From UBA2040 sp041751955 (GTDB lineage: Bacteria; Bacteroidota; Bacteroidia; Flavobacteriales_D; Crocinitomicaceae), in contig JBGSIB010000046.1 in assembly GCA_041751955.1 (NCBI GenBank), forward strand, positions 1 to 64,000: a stretch of DNA of 64,000 nucleotides, in the 5' to 3' direction. The translations under genes were made by a program, and so were the position numbers. Below are positions 24,118 to 33,946 of this stretch, piece by piece. Every line of letters starts with the position of its first letter. The stretch's first letter is position 1. The notes beneath the pieces were generated by a model, which saw nothing but the letters and a program-made list of their open reading frames with translations, did no database searches and was not told the DNA's origin.

Positions 24118-26973
24118 TTATTCCGTCACATGCGCATAACTCTCCACGCTCGGACAAGAACAAATTAAGTTTCTGTCGCCATAGGCATTGTCTACGCGGC
24201 GAACGGGTACCCAATATTTGAAATCTTTCAAGTATTCTACTGGGTAAGCCGCTTCTTGAGGCGAGTATGGATAATTCCAATTTTGATTGATGATGCAATC
24301 TGCATTGTGCGGTGCATTTTTCAAAAGGTTGTTTACTTTATCAGCATGTCCGTTTTCAATTTCGCGAATTTCTTCACGGATTTTGATCATGGCTTCGATG
24401 AAACGATCCAATTCTTCTTTGTCTTCACTTTCCGTTGGTTCAACCATTAAGGTTCCCGCTACTGGGAAGGAAACCGTAGGTGCGTGGAATCCGAAGTCTA
24501 TCAAACGTTTTGCCATATCAGCTACTTCAACATCGGCTGTTTTTTTGAAGTCACGACAATCTAAGATCATTTCGTGCGCTACTGTTCCATTTTTGCCAGC
24601 GTAAAGGATGTCGTAATGTCCTTTTAAACTTGCAGCAATGTAGTTCGCATTCAAAATGGCAATTTCAGTCGATTCTCTCAAGCCTTTTGCACCCAACATT
24701 TTGATGTAAGCATAACTGATCAATAGAATCAAGGCGCTTCCATAAGGCGCAGCAGAGATTGCGTCAATGGCTTTGTCTCCACCTGCTTTAATCAATGGAT
24801 TACCGGGCAAGAAAGGAACCAAATGAGCCGCTACTCCGATTGGCCCCATTCCTGGACCACCACCTCCGTGAGGAATAGCGAATGTTTTGTGTAAATTCAA
24901 GTGACAAACATCAGCGCCAATATTTCCTGGGTTGGTCAAACCAACTTGAGCATTCATATTGGCACCGTCCATATATACTTGACCACCATTATCGTGAATG
25001 ATAGACGTGATCTCTTTAATTCCTTCTTCGTAAACTCCATGTGTCGAAGGATAAGTGACCATGATACCAGCCAATTCGTTTCCAATTTGTTCAGCAACAG
25101 TTTTCAATTCAGAAATATCAATATTTCCATTTATATCGCAACCTGTTACCACAACTTCAAATCCAGCCATAACTGCTGAAGCGGGATTCGTTCCATGCGC
25201 CGAGGAAGGAATGATTATTTTTTTACGTTGAATGTCTCCATTTGATTCGTGATATGCTTTTATCACCATCAAACCAGCATATTCGCCTTGTGCGCCAGAA
25301 TTTGGTTGCAAGGATGTTCCAGCGAAACCCGTACATTCAGACAAGTCTTTTTCTAACTGGCGGAACATTTCGTGGTAACCAGCAGCTTGCTCAACAGGTG
25401 CAAAGGGATGCATATTGGCAAATTGAGGATTGGTTATCGGCATCAATTCAGCTGCAGCATTCAATTTCATTGTACATGAACCCAAAGGAATCATGGAATG
25501 AACGAGAGACAAATCTTTGTTTTCCAATCTTTTCAAATAGCGCATCATTTTGGATTCGCTGTGGTATTTGCTGAAAGTATGATGTGTCAATATAGCATCT
25601 GTACGCAACATTTCGTTGGCAAGGCTAGTTGCAGAATTAGCTTCTACTTTTGATTTTCCGATAACTGTTGAAAAAACGTCTAGAATCGTTTGAACATCTG
25701 CCAAAGTATGAGGTTCGCCGAAGGCAATACTCAATTCGTGATCATTGATGAAACGGAAGTTCATACCTGCTGCTTCTGCTGCGGAACAGATTTCATGCGA
25801 TTGTGTATTTTTTACCCAAATGGTATCAAAAAAGGAGTTTCCACCCAATTCAACACCCATTTCTTTTAAACCATTTGCAGTTGCAGTTGCCAATCCATGC
25901 ACGTGATTTGCAATTTCTTTTACGCCTTGAGGTCCGTGATAAACAGCATACATACTTGCCATAACCGCGAGTAAAGCTTGTGCTGTGCAAATGTTGGATG
26001 TCGCTTTGTCGCGTTTGATATGTTGTTCGCGCGTTTGCAAAGCCATACGCAAAGCAACATTCCCGTCGTCATCTTTTGAAACTCCGATGATTCGGCCTGG
26101 GATATTTCTTTTGTACTCGTCTTTTGTCGCGAAAAATGCTGCATGAGGTCCGCCGTATCCCATTGGAACACCAAATCTTTGTGAAGATCCGAAAACAACA
26201 TCTGCTCCCATATGTCCAGGAGCCGTTAAAAGTGTCAAGGCTAACAAGTCAGATGCAACTGCAACGCGCACTTCTTTTGCTTTGAACTGTTCAACTACTT
26301 TCGCAATGTTTTTAACACGGCCATACATATCTGGATATTGCACCAAAGCGCCGAAGAATGTATTGTCTATTTGGAAAGTCTCAGGATTTTCAACAAGCAA
26401 TTCTATTCCAAGGTTATTGGCACGTCCACGAACGACTTCTATTGTTTGAGGGAAGGCGAATTCGGAGATAAAAAATTTGTTTTTCCCCTCTTTTACTTCA
26501 TTTCTTGAACGAGAATTCCAGAACATCAACATCGCTTCTGAACCGGCTGTTGCTTCATCCAAAAGAGAAGCATTGGCGATTTCCATGCCCGTTAGTTCCA
26601 AAACCATAGTTTGAAAATTCAACAAAGCTTCTAATCGACCTTGTGAAATTTCTGCTTGGTAAGGTGTGTAGGCAGTATACCAACCCGGATTTTCAAGTAC
26701 ATTTCTCAAAATTACTGGCGGAACAATCGTTTCATAATAACCCAAACCGATGAAAGATTTATTCACCTTGTTCATGTTACCCAATTCAGTGATATGGTTC
26801 AAGTACTCTTGTTCCGTCATTGCTGTATCAACATTTAACTCACGTCCCAAACGAATGTGGGCTGGTATCGTTTTGTCAATTAATTCGGCAACAGAAGAAG
26901 AACCGATTTTGGTCAACATTTCAGCTTTTTCAGCTTCGTTAGGACCGATGTGTCTTTTGGAAAACTTGCTCAT
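24118..26973 (-). CDS. gcvP: Glycine dehydrogenase (decarboxylating), glycine cleavage P protein
   Basis: A 951-residue fused P protein of the glycine cleavage system; it decarboxylates glycine and passes the aminomethyl group to lipoylated H protein. The pyridoxal-phosphate lysine is K696 in NLHKTFAIPHGGGG. The N-terminal half has KRHIGPN, the GYYETIVPPVILRNVLENPGW start block, and the C-terminal half EYAGLMVIKAYHE. Length is normal for the fused form. H and T genes are not in the window. A TATATTTG box lies 23 bases upstream. Confidence 0.97.
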   Translation of the reverse strand: MSKFSKRHIGPNEAEKAEMLTKIGSSSVAELIDKTIPAHIRLGRELNVDTAMTEQEYLNHITELGNMNKVNKSFIGLGYYETIVPPVILRNVLENPGWYTAYTPYQAEISQGRLEALLNFQTMVLELTGMEIANASLLDEATAGSEAMLMFWNSRSRNEVKEGKNKFFISEFAFPQTIEVVRGRANNLGIELLVENPETFQIDNTFFGALVQYPDMYGRVKNIAKVVEQFKAKEVRVAVASDLLALTLLTAPGHMGADVVFGSSQRFGVPMGYGGPHAAFFATKDEYKRNIPGRIIGVSKDDDGNVALRMALQTREQHIKRDKATSNICTAQALLAVMASMYAVYHGPQGVKEIANHVHGLATATANGLKEMGVELGGNSFFDTIWVKNTQSHEICSAAEAAGMNFRFINDHELSIAFGEPHTLADVQTILDVFSTVIGKSKVEANSATSLANEMLRTDAILTHHTFSKYHSESKMMRYLKRLENKDLSLVHSMIPLGSCTMKLNAAAELMPITNPQFANMHPFAPVEQAAGYHEMFRQLEKDLSECTGFAGTSLQPNSGAQGEYAGLMVIKAYHESNGDIQRKKIIIPSSAHGTNPASAVMAGFEVVVTGCDINGNIDISELKTVAEQIGNELAGIMVTYPSTHGVYEEGIKEITSIIHDNGGQVYMDGANMNAQVGLTNPGNIGADVCHLNLHKTFAIPHGGGGPGMGPIGVAAHLVPFLPGNPLIKAGGDKAIDAISAAPYGSALILLISYAYIKMLGAKGLRESTEIAILNANYIAASLKGHYDILYAGKNGTVAHEMILDCRDFKKTADVEVADMAKRLIDFGFHAPTVSFPVAGTLMVEPTESEDKEELDRFIEAMIKIREEIREIENGHADKVNNLLKNAPHNADCIINQNWNYPYSPQEAAYPVEYLKDFKYWVPVRRVDNAYGDRNLICSCPSVESYAHVTE

Positions 26974-26996
26974 TTTTTATCCAGATTTTATGGGTG

Positions 26997-27004
26997 CAAA
27001 TATA
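26997..27004 (-). promoter_or_regulatory. Promoter -7 box for gcvP
   Basis: TATATTTG on the minus strand matches TAnnTTTG and ends 23 bases before the gcvP ATG. No glycine-riboswitch-like structure was seen in the short leader. Confidence 0.55.
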
Positions 27005-27153
27005 CGTGATTTTTCACTTTATCTTAACAGAGTAATCGTCGAATTGTTTGATCGAAATTAAGGTGCTTATCAAACTGAAATAATCTGCTATGAATAATTT
27101 TCTTTCCGCGTAAGTAATTGATTTGCAAAAACATATGGATAAAATATCAAAAA

Positions 27154-27280
27154 TGTATTTTTCAAAATACATTCTGTGTTTATAATTGTATTTTGTAAAA
27201 TATAAAAACAGATTAATTTTCAGTATATTTGTATTGTAAGAAATACAATATTTGTATAAATTGGTATTTTGACAAATACA
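27154..27280 (+). promoter_or_regulatory. Four spaced palindromic operator-like sites
   Basis: Four 18-base near-palindromes of the form TGTATTTTnnAAAATACA lie at 27154-27171 (perfect), 27187-27204 (one arm mismatch), 27230-27247 and 27263-27280 (two mismatches each to the consensus). Start-to-start spacings are 33, 43 and 33 bases, close to three, four and three DNA turns. A TATATTTG -7 box (27224-27231) overlaps the third site, and the last site ends two bases before the ATPase ATG. The array looks like operators controlling the downstream gene; the regulator is not evident. Confidence 0.7.
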
Positions 27281-27282
27281 AA

Positions 27283-28479
27283 ATGGAAAAATTATTTCAG
27301 CAATTTCATAAAAAAATAACCAATCAACAGATAGACTTTGTTCGGTATTTGTATGAAGACATCGTTTGGGAAGATCGATTGATTGCGATTAAAGGATCGA
27401 GAGGAGTTGGAAAAACAACTTTGATTTTTCAGCATATCAAAATGAATCGAACACTCAACGAAGAAACATTGTACGTAAGCTTGGACGATCTTTATTTTCA
27501 GGCCAATACTCTTGTAGATTTAGTCGAAGAATTCCATCTCAATGGTGGTCGGTACTTGTATTTGGATGAGGTGCATAAATATGCCAATTGGTCCATTGAA
27601 ATCAAAAATATTTATGATATCTACGATGATTTGCATGTGATTTTTAGTAGTTCTTCCGTATTGGAAATATACAAAGGCGATGCAGATTTGAGCCGAAGAG
27701 CCGTGACTTATGAATTGCGTGGATTATCCTTTCGCGAGTATCTGATTTTGGAAAATGTATTGCATGTTCCAAAAATCCCTTTGACGGATCTTTTGGAAAA
27801 TCATGTTGTTTTGGCTGAAAATTTAGTTTCAGGAATCAGCATAATTCCTCATTTTAAAAGATATTTGGAGTTGGGCTATTATCCATTTTACCAAGAAGGT
27901 GAGAATTCGTATTTCGGAAAATTGCGGACTGTGATCAACTTGACTATAGAAACCGATTTGCCTTCCGTTTTTAATGTGGAGTTTAAAACTTTGCAGAAAA
28001 TAAAAAAACTGTTGTACGTCATAGCGACTTCCTTGCCCTATATTCCAAACATTGCCAGATTGTCGGAAAGCTTGGAGACATCTTCTCGCAATTCGACCTT
28101 ACAATATTTGGATTATTTGGAAAAAGCGAATTTAACGATGAGTTTGAAAACAAGTGCAAAAGGGAACAATTACCTGGCGAAACCGGATAAAATTTATTTG
28201 GAAAACACCAATCTGGTGTATGCAATTGGAGATGAAAAAGGTCAAAATGGAAACATCCGTGAAACATTTTTCTACAACCAACTTTCGCAAAACAATGTGG
28301 TGAACACCAGTAAAGAAAGTGACTTTCTAGTGAATGAAAAATATACTTTTGAAGTCGGGGGGAAAGGAAAAACGACTGCTCAAATCAAAGACATTCCAGA
28401 ATCTTTTATTGCATCGGACAATATAGAAATTGGTTTTCGGAATAAAATTCCGCTTTGGTTGTTTGGATTTTTATACTAA
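27283..28479 (+). CDS. AAA ATPase with DUF4143 domain
   Basis: A 398-residue ATP-binding protein of the AAA_14/DUF4143 type. From the ATG at 27283, Walker A GSRGVGKTT is near residues 38-46, Walker B YLYLDEVHKY near 91-100 and a sensor-like SSSVLEIYKG near 123. The C-terminal DUF4143 part has NTNLVYAIG and a degenerate nuclease-like KESDFLVNEKYTFEVGG. The longer reading from 27229 crosses the operator-like sites and is rejected. The biological role of the family is unclear; members are accessory and strain-variable. It is preceded by the palindrome array. Confidence 0.85.
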   Translation: MEKLFQQFHKKITNQQIDFVRYLYEDIVWEDRLIAIKGSRGVGKTTLIFQHIKMNRTLNEETLYVSLDDLYFQANTLVDLVEEFHLNGGRYLYLDEVHKYANWSIEIKNIYDIYDDLHVIFSSSSVLEIYKGDADLSRRAVTYELRGLSFREYLILENVLHVPKIPLTDLLENHVVLAENLVSGISIIPHFKRYLELGYYPFYQEGENSYFGKLRTVINLTIETDLPSVFNVEFKTLQKIKKLLYVIATSLPYIPNIARLSESLETSSRNSTLQYLDYLEKANLTMSLKTSAKGNNYLAKPDKIYLENTNLVYAIGDEKGQNGNIRETFFYNQLSQNNVVNTSKESDFLVNEKYTFEVGGKGKTTAQIKDIPESFIASDNIEIGFRNKIPLWLFGFLY

Positions 28480-28511
28480 AAGTAGGCTGAGCGGAGTCGA
28501 AGCCTACTTTT
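28478..28511. terminator. Bidirectional terminator between the ATPase gene and pyk
   Basis: An 11-bp stem AAAAGTAGGCT/AGCCTACTTTT with loop GAGCGGAGTCGA. The loop and stem end resemble the GCTGAGCGGAGTCGAAGC element that is widespread in Bacteroidota intergenic regions. Confidence 0.8.
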
Positions 28512-28547
28512 CGACTTTAATCAGCCTACGTTAAACACACAAAAATA

Positions 28548-29969
28548 TCAATCTACATAACTCAATTTCAGCATATTGGATCTGCCGCTTTCTTCCAACG
28601 GAATGGATGCAATATTAATGACCAAATCTCCTAGTTTCAGTAAACCTTGTTTTCGCATCATGTATTTGATGTCCGCAATGGTATGGTCGGTTGAAACCGT
28701 TTTATCATAGAAAAAAGCTTGAACACCCCATACCAAGTTGAGTTGAGTCAAAATATCTCGGTTGCTGGTGAAAACATATACAGGAGCCGTTGGTCTTTGG
28801 GACGCAATTTTATAAGCGGTATAACCTGAAAATGACATGGTGATGATAGCATCGGTTTCAGTTCTTTGTGCCAAACGAACAGCGTTAAAGCAAATAGAAT
28901 CGGTGATAAAGCGATCTTGGTTTTTTTCTGGAAGCTCCTCTTTGTTGTAAATTCCATCAAAAGTTTCCATTTCTGTGACGATGTTGGCCATGGTTTTTAT
29001 CACCTCAATAGGATGTTTACCTACGGATGTTTCTCCCGAAAGCATAACTGCGTCTGCACCATCCAAAACAGCATTAGCTACATCATTCACCTCAGCTCTT
29101 GACGGCGTGATATTTTCAATCATGCTTTCCATCATTTGTGTTGCAACGATAATTGGTTTAGCATTCAATCGACATTTGTTGATGAGCATTTTTTGAATCA
29201 ATGGCACATTTTGATACGGCACTTCCACGCCTAAATCACCACGCGCTACCATTACGGCATCACTTACTTTGATGATATCGTCGATGTCTAAAAGGGCTTC
29301 TGGTTTTTCAATTTTCGCAATGACTTTTGCTCTTACATTTTTCTTGGAAATGATGTGCTTCAATTCGATAATATCTCGAGCGGAGCGAACAAAGGAAAGC
29401 GCTATCCAATCTAGGTCATGCTCCAAGGCAAATTCCAAATCGATTTTATCTTTGTCTGTTAAACAAGGCATTGAAATCTTCGTATAGGGAAGATTGACTC
29501 CCTTTTTGGAAGAAAGAATTCCACCATTGATTACTTTCGCTATAACTTCTTTTGCGCTAGTGGAAACAACTTCAAGAATAATTTTTCCATCGTCCAAAAG
29601 AATTTTTTCTGTTGGTTTTACGTCTTTTGGTAATCTCTCGTAATTGATAGAAAACTTCTCTTTTGTTCCAATAATTTTAGTGGTCACAATTGTCACCAAG
29701 TCGCCTTTGCTCAGAAGTACTCCATTGTTTTCAATTTCGTGTGTGCGTATTTTTGGACCTTGTAAATCTCCTAGAATGGCAACGTTTAAACCTGTTTCTT
29801 CATTGAGACGACGGATGAGATGAATATTTTTCAAATGATCTTCATGCGTTCCATGGGAAAAGTTCAAACGACAAACATTAACACCTTGCTTAAACATTGC
29901 CTTCAACACGCGAGGGCTATTACTCGCAGGACCAAGAGTGGCAACTATTTTTGTTTTTTTATTTTGCAT
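28548..29969 (-). CDS. pyk: Pyruvate kinase
   Basis: A 473-residue pyruvate kinase, the last ATP-forming step of glycolysis. Visible motifs are KIVATLGPASNSP at the start, RLNFSHGTHEDH near 34, the catalytic lysine block AKVIAKIEKPEAL and the metal and phosphate site MVARGDLGVEVPYQNVP near 243. The C-terminal domain has SGYTAYKIASQRPTAPVYVFT. It lies 11 bases after the IPExxxVDY gene, with which it shares an operon, a pairing common in Bacteroidota. Confidence 0.97.
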   Translation of the reverse strand: MQNKKTKIVATLGPASNSPRVLKAMFKQGVNVCRLNFSHGTHEDHLKNIHLIRRLNEETGLNVAILGDLQGPKIRTHEIENNGVLLSKGDLVTIVTTKIIGTKEKFSINYERLPKDVKPTEKILLDDGKIILEVVSTSAKEVIAKVINGGILSSKKGVNLPYTKISMPCLTDKDKIDLEFALEHDLDWIALSFVRSARDIIELKHIISKKNVRAKVIAKIEKPEALLDIDDIIKVSDAVMVARGDLGVEVPYQNVPLIQKMLINKCRLNAKPIIVATQMMESMIENITPSRAEVNDVANAVLDGADAVMLSGETSVGKHPIEVIKTMANIVTEMETFDGIYNKEELPEKNQDRFITDSICFNAVRLAQRTETDAIITMSFSGYTAYKIASQRPTAPVYVFTSNRDILTQLNLVWGVQAFFYDKTVSTDHTIADIKYMMRKQGLLKLGDLVINIASIPLEESGRSNMLKLSYVD

Positions 29970-29980
29970 TTTAATTTTTT

Positions 29981-30409
29981 CTATAATGATATTGCGTGCA
30001 TCGACTCCAATTCTTCTGGATCGAATGCGTAAGCAGCTAAAACACTTTGTACGCTATTTAGTTTTTTTATCCATTCTTTCGTATCGATGGCAACAGGACC
30101 ACGGACAAAAAAGAAGTAATCTATTTTGGGTTGTTCCGACACCAAATATTTACCAGCCGACAAGTTTTTGATTAAAAAATATTCACACATATTTTCTTCA
30201 TCGACAAAATCATAAAAGCTATGAGAAGTGCTTTTGTGTTTTTTATTTTGATCAGTTTGAAAATCTTCTTCGGCTTTTTTTAAGTGCAAATCGAAAGCAT
30301 TGTTAATTCCCCAAGCCAAACGATAGTCACTGTGATGCGAACAAATACCGATCATGTCATAATCGAATTCAGGTTCAAGGCTCAGTAGGTGTTTTTTCGT
30401 TTTAGCCAT
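29981..30409 (-). CDS. IPExxxVDY family protein
   Basis: A 142-residue protein of the Bacteroidota IPExxxVDY family, named for a C-terminal motif seen here as a variant, VSEQPKIDYFFFVRGP. The N-terminal FDYDMIGICSHHSDYRLAWGIN block is also typical. The function is unknown. Its constant position before pyk suggests a role tied to pyruvate kinase expression or activity (inference). Confidence 0.88.
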   Translation of the reverse strand: MAKTKKHLLSLEPEFDYDMIGICSHHSDYRLAWGINNAFDLHLKKAEEDFQTDQNKKHKSTSHSFYDFVDEENMCEYFLIKNLSAGKYLVSEQPKIDYFFFVRGPVAIDTKEWIKKLNSVQSVLAAYAFDPEELESMHAISL

Positions 30410-30417
30410 ATTTCATG

Positions 30418-30425
30418 CAAATTTA
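30418..30425 (-). promoter_or_regulatory. Promoter -7 box for the IPExxxVDY-pyk operon
   Basis: TAAATTTG on the minus strand, an exact TAnnTTTG match, ends 8 bases before the ATG at 30409. The leader would be only a few bases. Confidence 0.6.
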
Positions 30426-30588
30426 AGCTTTCTTGAATTACAAGTTGAAAATTCATAGATATTTAATGTTATGAAAATATAAGCAATGAAATCTCCACAA
30501 TTTTATCACAGAGAATTGACGTTTGTCAAGTTCGGTTAATTCTTTTCCAAAACTAATCCTTATGGATTTTTTCTTGGTAGTTATTGCT

Positions 30589-30596
30589 TAATTTTG
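30589..30596 (+). promoter_or_regulatory. Promoter -7 box for the EamA transporter gene
   Basis: TAATTTTG, an exact TAnnTTTG match, ends 4 bases before the ATG at 30601, implying a leaderless mRNA. Confidence 0.65.
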
Positions 30597-30600
30597 GCGC

Positions 30601-31530
30601 ATGAAAAATGAGACGAAAAGCTGGTTGCTTTTGATTTTATTGGCAATCGTTTGGGGTTCGTCTTTTATTTTGATGAAACGAGGAATGCATACTGTTTCAG
30701 GTGATGAGATTTTTACCCATCAACAAGTGGCAGCTTTACGAATGATTTTCGCAGGAGGGATACTTTTTCCCATCGCTATTCGCACCTATCGAAAATTGAA
30801 TTTCAAAAAGGATTTCTTGTTTTTATGCGTAGTTGGTTTTGGAGGAAATTTTATTCCCGCTTTTCTTTTCACTTTTTCTGAAACAGCGCTTTCTTCCGGT
30901 TACGCAGGAATGTTGAACAGTTGCACTCCCATTTTTACTGTTTTGCTTGGATTTTTCCTTTTCAAAATTCGCTTGTCTTTGGTTCAGATTATTGGATTAA
31001 CAATTGGAACAGTCGGCATGGTGCTATTGATGTTGGCGGGCAAACTTGAGCCGAATAACGGTGGACTCATTCATATTTTAGCTATCGTGGTGGCGACCTT
31101 TTTATATGGTTTAAGTTTGAATACAATTAAACACAAATTACAACATTATAAATCCTATGAAATTACGGCATTGTCACTTTCATTTGTCTTACCGATAGCC
31201 ATTTTGGCGAATTTTCGATATGACACTTGGACAGTAATCAAAACGAATCAACATGCAAACGAAGGACTAATATATATCGCTATTTTAGGAATAGTTGGAA
31301 CAGCTTTTGCCGTTGTACTTTTCAACCGTTTGATTTCCATGCGCGATGCTCTTTTTGCAAGTAGTGTGACTTATTTCATGCCAATAGTGTCCATTTTCAT
31401 TGGCTACATGTTTCACGAGAGCATCAATTTGGCACAAATCGCTTCGGTATTTATCGTTCTCATGGGGGTATTTTTCATGAATTATTGGCCAGCCTGGCAA
31501 ATAAAACGAAAGCAAAAAAAATTCAGTTAA
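30601..31530 (+). CDS. EamA/DMT-family transporter
   Basis: A 309-residue inner-membrane protein with ten membrane segments and two EamA repeats (about residues 8-145 and 155-300). Signatures are LAIVWGSSFILMKRG in the first helix, LNSCTPIFTVLLGFFLFKIRLS at the end of repeat one, and MPIVSIFIGYMFHESI in repeat two. The family exports amino acids and other metabolites; the substrate is unknown. Confidence 0.92.
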   Translation: MKNETKSWLLLILLAIVWGSSFILMKRGMHTVSGDEIFTHQQVAALRMIFAGGILFPIAIRTYRKLNFKKDFLFLCVVGFGGNFIPAFLFTFSETALSSGYAGMLNSCTPIFTVLLGFFLFKIRLSLVQIIGLTIGTVGMVLLMLAGKLEPNNGGLIHILAIVVATFLYGLSLNTIKHKLQHYKSYEITALSLSFVLPIAILANFRYDTWTVIKTNQHANEGLIYIAILGIVGTAFAVVLFNRLISMRDALFASSVTYFMPIVSIFIGYMFHESINLAQIASVFIVLMGVFFMNYWPAWQIKRKQKKFS

Positions 31531-31578
31531 TGATGAAGAATTATTTGTAATTTGTAATACAATAATTCACCATTAGAA

Positions 31579-32118
31579 ATGCCATTCAATCGTTTAAATC
31601 ATTCCATCCTTGGCAAAATTCGCCCACGATTTTACCTGAAATCTATGACACCTTCAGATGAATTGAAAGCCAAGGTTTTAAAAGGTTTGGAGAAGGATAA
31701 AACAGTAGTAGGTCAAATAAGCAGCGATTTGATTTTACTCAAAATTCCTAAAGTTCAACAACATTATTGGTCGCCTGAATTGACTGTTCGCTTTGAAACC
31801 AATGAATATATTGATTTTACACGTGTTTGTTGTTTAGCTGGGCCAAATCAGACGGTATGGCTGATGTTTACGTTCATTTATGCATTTATTGGGTTGGCAA
31901 CACTTTTCGCAGGTATGTTTGGAATGGTGAAATATTCAACATCCGGTGCGACGGGCTGGTTGTGGAGTATTCCTATTGGTATTCTTCTCATTTCAACCAT
32001 TTTTGTCAGTGCTAAAATTGGTCAGAAAAAAGGAAGAGATCAAACTTTGCATTTGGTCAGTTTTTTATACCATGCCTTGGCTGAGAAAGGTTCGGTTGAA
32101 TGGGTGGAGCGGAGGTGA
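31579..32118 (+). CDS. Membrane protein of unknown function
   Basis: A 179-residue protein with a soluble N-terminal half (about 1-85, basic start MPFNRLNHSILGKIRPRF) and two membrane segments near 92-115 and 130-150. No recognised family. It follows the EamA gene by 48 bases in the same direction and may be co-transcribed. Confidence 0.65.
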   Translation: MPFNRLNHSILGKIRPRFYLKSMTPSDELKAKVLKGLEKDKTVVGQISSDLILLKIPKVQQHYWSPELTVRFETNEYIDFTRVCCLAGPNQTVWLMFTFIYAFIGLATLFAGMFGMVKYSTSGATGWLWSIPIGILLISTIFVSAKIGQKKGRDQTLHLVSFLYHALAEKGSVEWVERR

Positions 32119-32402
32119 TTTTTGAAATTAACTGGATGCGTAATTAATTGGATTAAAAGGACCAATTTCCCATTATTGCTTTGTAATTTTTCTACTATAT
32201 TTTCTTTTTTATTTACAACGTAAAGAGCATTTTTATTTTAGGTTAATTATCAGAATAACAATAGTATAGGAGGTCGATTGAATTCAATTTCCGTAATGCG
32301 TAAGTTAAAATATAAGTTGTTAAAAATCGTGTGTTAACGTTATTCTGAAGTAGGAATTATACGAGTTGAATTTCTAATTACTTTGGTTCGCAAGTTGTGG
32401 GC

Positions 32403-33785
32403 ATGGAAAAATTAGATTCTAATTTCATTAAAAGGGATAAAGCAGAGCAGGCTTTTACCTTAGCTGATTTCATCAATTTCCCTGAAAAGGATATCATGGA
32501 AAGGGCAAAGGAATTTCGCCAATTTTCAAAATATATAGACCAATATCAGCACAACACTGTCCAAAGAGTTTCTTTTTCTTCTTCCACACCAATTCGTTTG
32601 GTAAAAGATAACTATACCGGAGAAATGAGAAACATGGTTTATTTGGCTTCGAATGACTATTTAAATCTTTCTACCCATCCAAAAGTGAAACAAGCGGGTA
32701 TAGATGCTATAAATAAATTCGGGACAGGTTCAGGAAGTGCACCGCTAATTGGTGGCACAACAAATTGTCATGTACAATTGGAACAAAAGATTGCAAAATT
32801 TAAAGGTTGCGAGAGTGCCATGGTTTATTCGTCGGGGTACGGATCCAACACAAGTACTCTATTGTCATTGCTCGATAAATCTGATGTCGCCATTGTGGAT
32901 GAATTGGCACACGCTAGTTTGATTGACGGATGCAAAAACACAAATCTTAAGTTTTTCAGACACAATGATATGGATTATTTGGAAACAGTTCTAAAAAGAT
33001 ATTCCAATGATTTCCGTACGAAATTGATCGTGATAGACGGAGTTTATTCGATGGATGGTGATATTGCCAAACTAGATGAAATTGTTCCTTTGGCCAAGAA
33101 ATATGGTGCTTATGTCATGTTGGATGAGGCACATGCCACTGGAGTTCTTGGGAAGGATGGAAGTGGAACGGCAGAACATTTTCACCTAAAAGGGCAGATT
33201 GATATTGTTTGTGGAACATTTTCGAAGTCCTTGGGAGGAGTGGGTGGATTTATTGCTTCCAATGCTGAATTGATTAATCTATTGCGATTTTATTCCAGAG
33301 GATATATGTTTTCTGCATCCATGACACCTCCAACGGCAGCGGCTCTTTCCGCAGCAATTGATGTCATCAAAAGTGAACCTGAAAGAAGAGAGAGATTGTG
33401 GCGAAACATCAAATATTTTAAGCGAAAACTACTCAACTTGGGTTTCAATATTGGTCAAAGTGAAACGGCTATTTTCCCCATCATCATTGGCGATGATTTT
33501 ATTGTGAAGGAAATGTGCAAGGAGTTGAATGACTTGAATATTTATGTCAACCCGGTTATCTATCCCGCCGTACCGCGCAAATCTTCGCGACTAAGGCTTA
33601 GTTTGATGGCCGACCATACGCAAGAACATTTGGATAAGGCTCTCGATATTTTGGAAGTTTTAGGAAAAAAATACAAGGTGATTGAGCACAAATTGGAAAT
33701 CAAAGAAAGAGTGATTTTCCAGAGAAAAAGTCTGCAACACATGACCAATCACAACAAGCATTTGAGTAGACCGCGGGTTTACTAA
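32403..33785 (+). CDS. Alpha-oxoamine synthase (SPT/KBL/BioF-like PLP enzyme)
   Basis: A 460-residue pyridoxal-phosphate enzyme that condenses an amino acid with an acyl-CoA. The Schiff-base lysine is K275 in GTFSKSLGG; VMLDEAHATGVLG and YLASNDYLNL are family signatures. An N-terminal extension (about 1-55) and lysine-rich C-terminal tail make it longer than the ~395-residue KBL or BioF type. In Bacteroidota such long forms include serine palmitoyltransferase and the cysteate acyltransferase of sulfonolipid synthesis, so sphingolipid or sulfonolipid synthesis is the best guess. ATG at 32403 is preferred over an upstream GTG. Confidence 0.85.
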   Translation: MEKLDSNFIKRDKAEQAFTLADFINFPEKDIMERAKEFRQFSKYIDQYQHNTVQRVSFSSSTPIRLVKDNYTGEMRNMVYLASNDYLNLSTHPKVKQAGIDAINKFGTGSGSAPLIGGTTNCHVQLEQKIAKFKGCESAMVYSSGYGSNTSTLLSLLDKSDVAIVDELAHASLIDGCKNTNLKFFRHNDMDYLETVLKRYSNDFRTKLIVIDGVYSMDGDIAKLDEIVPLAKKYGAYVMLDEAHATGVLGKDGSGTAEHFHLKGQIDIVCGTFSKSLGGVGGFIASNAELINLLRFYSRGYMFSASMTPPTAAALSAAIDVIKSEPERRERLWRNIKYFKRKLLNLGFNIGQSETAIFPIIIGDDFIVKEMCKELNDLNIYVNPVIYPAVPRKSSRLRLSLMADHTQEHLDKALDILEVLGKKYKVIEHKLEIKERVIFQRKSLQHMTNHNKHLSRPRVY

Positions 33786-33904
33786 ATTGGCGCTCAAAAA
33801 ATCTAATATTTCTATCATTATCCATAATCTGTGTGCACAAATTCTTCGCGCTGTAACTATTTATGACTAATTGGCTAATTCTTTGAAACGATTTCCGTTA
33901 AACG

Positions 33905-33934
33905 AAAAAACCCCAACCGATAAGGTTAGGGTTT
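33905..33934 (-). terminator. Terminator after tRNA-Leu
   Basis: On the minus strand a hairpin AACCCtAACC/GGTTgGGGTT followed by a T run, 13 bases after the tRNA-Leu end. Confidence 0.75.
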
Positions 33935-33946
33935 AATCTCACTTTT

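Noticed and set aside
27229..27282. Longer N-terminus of the AAA ATPase
   Set aside because: It would translate the palindromic operator-like sites; the ATG at 27283 gives the usual family start.
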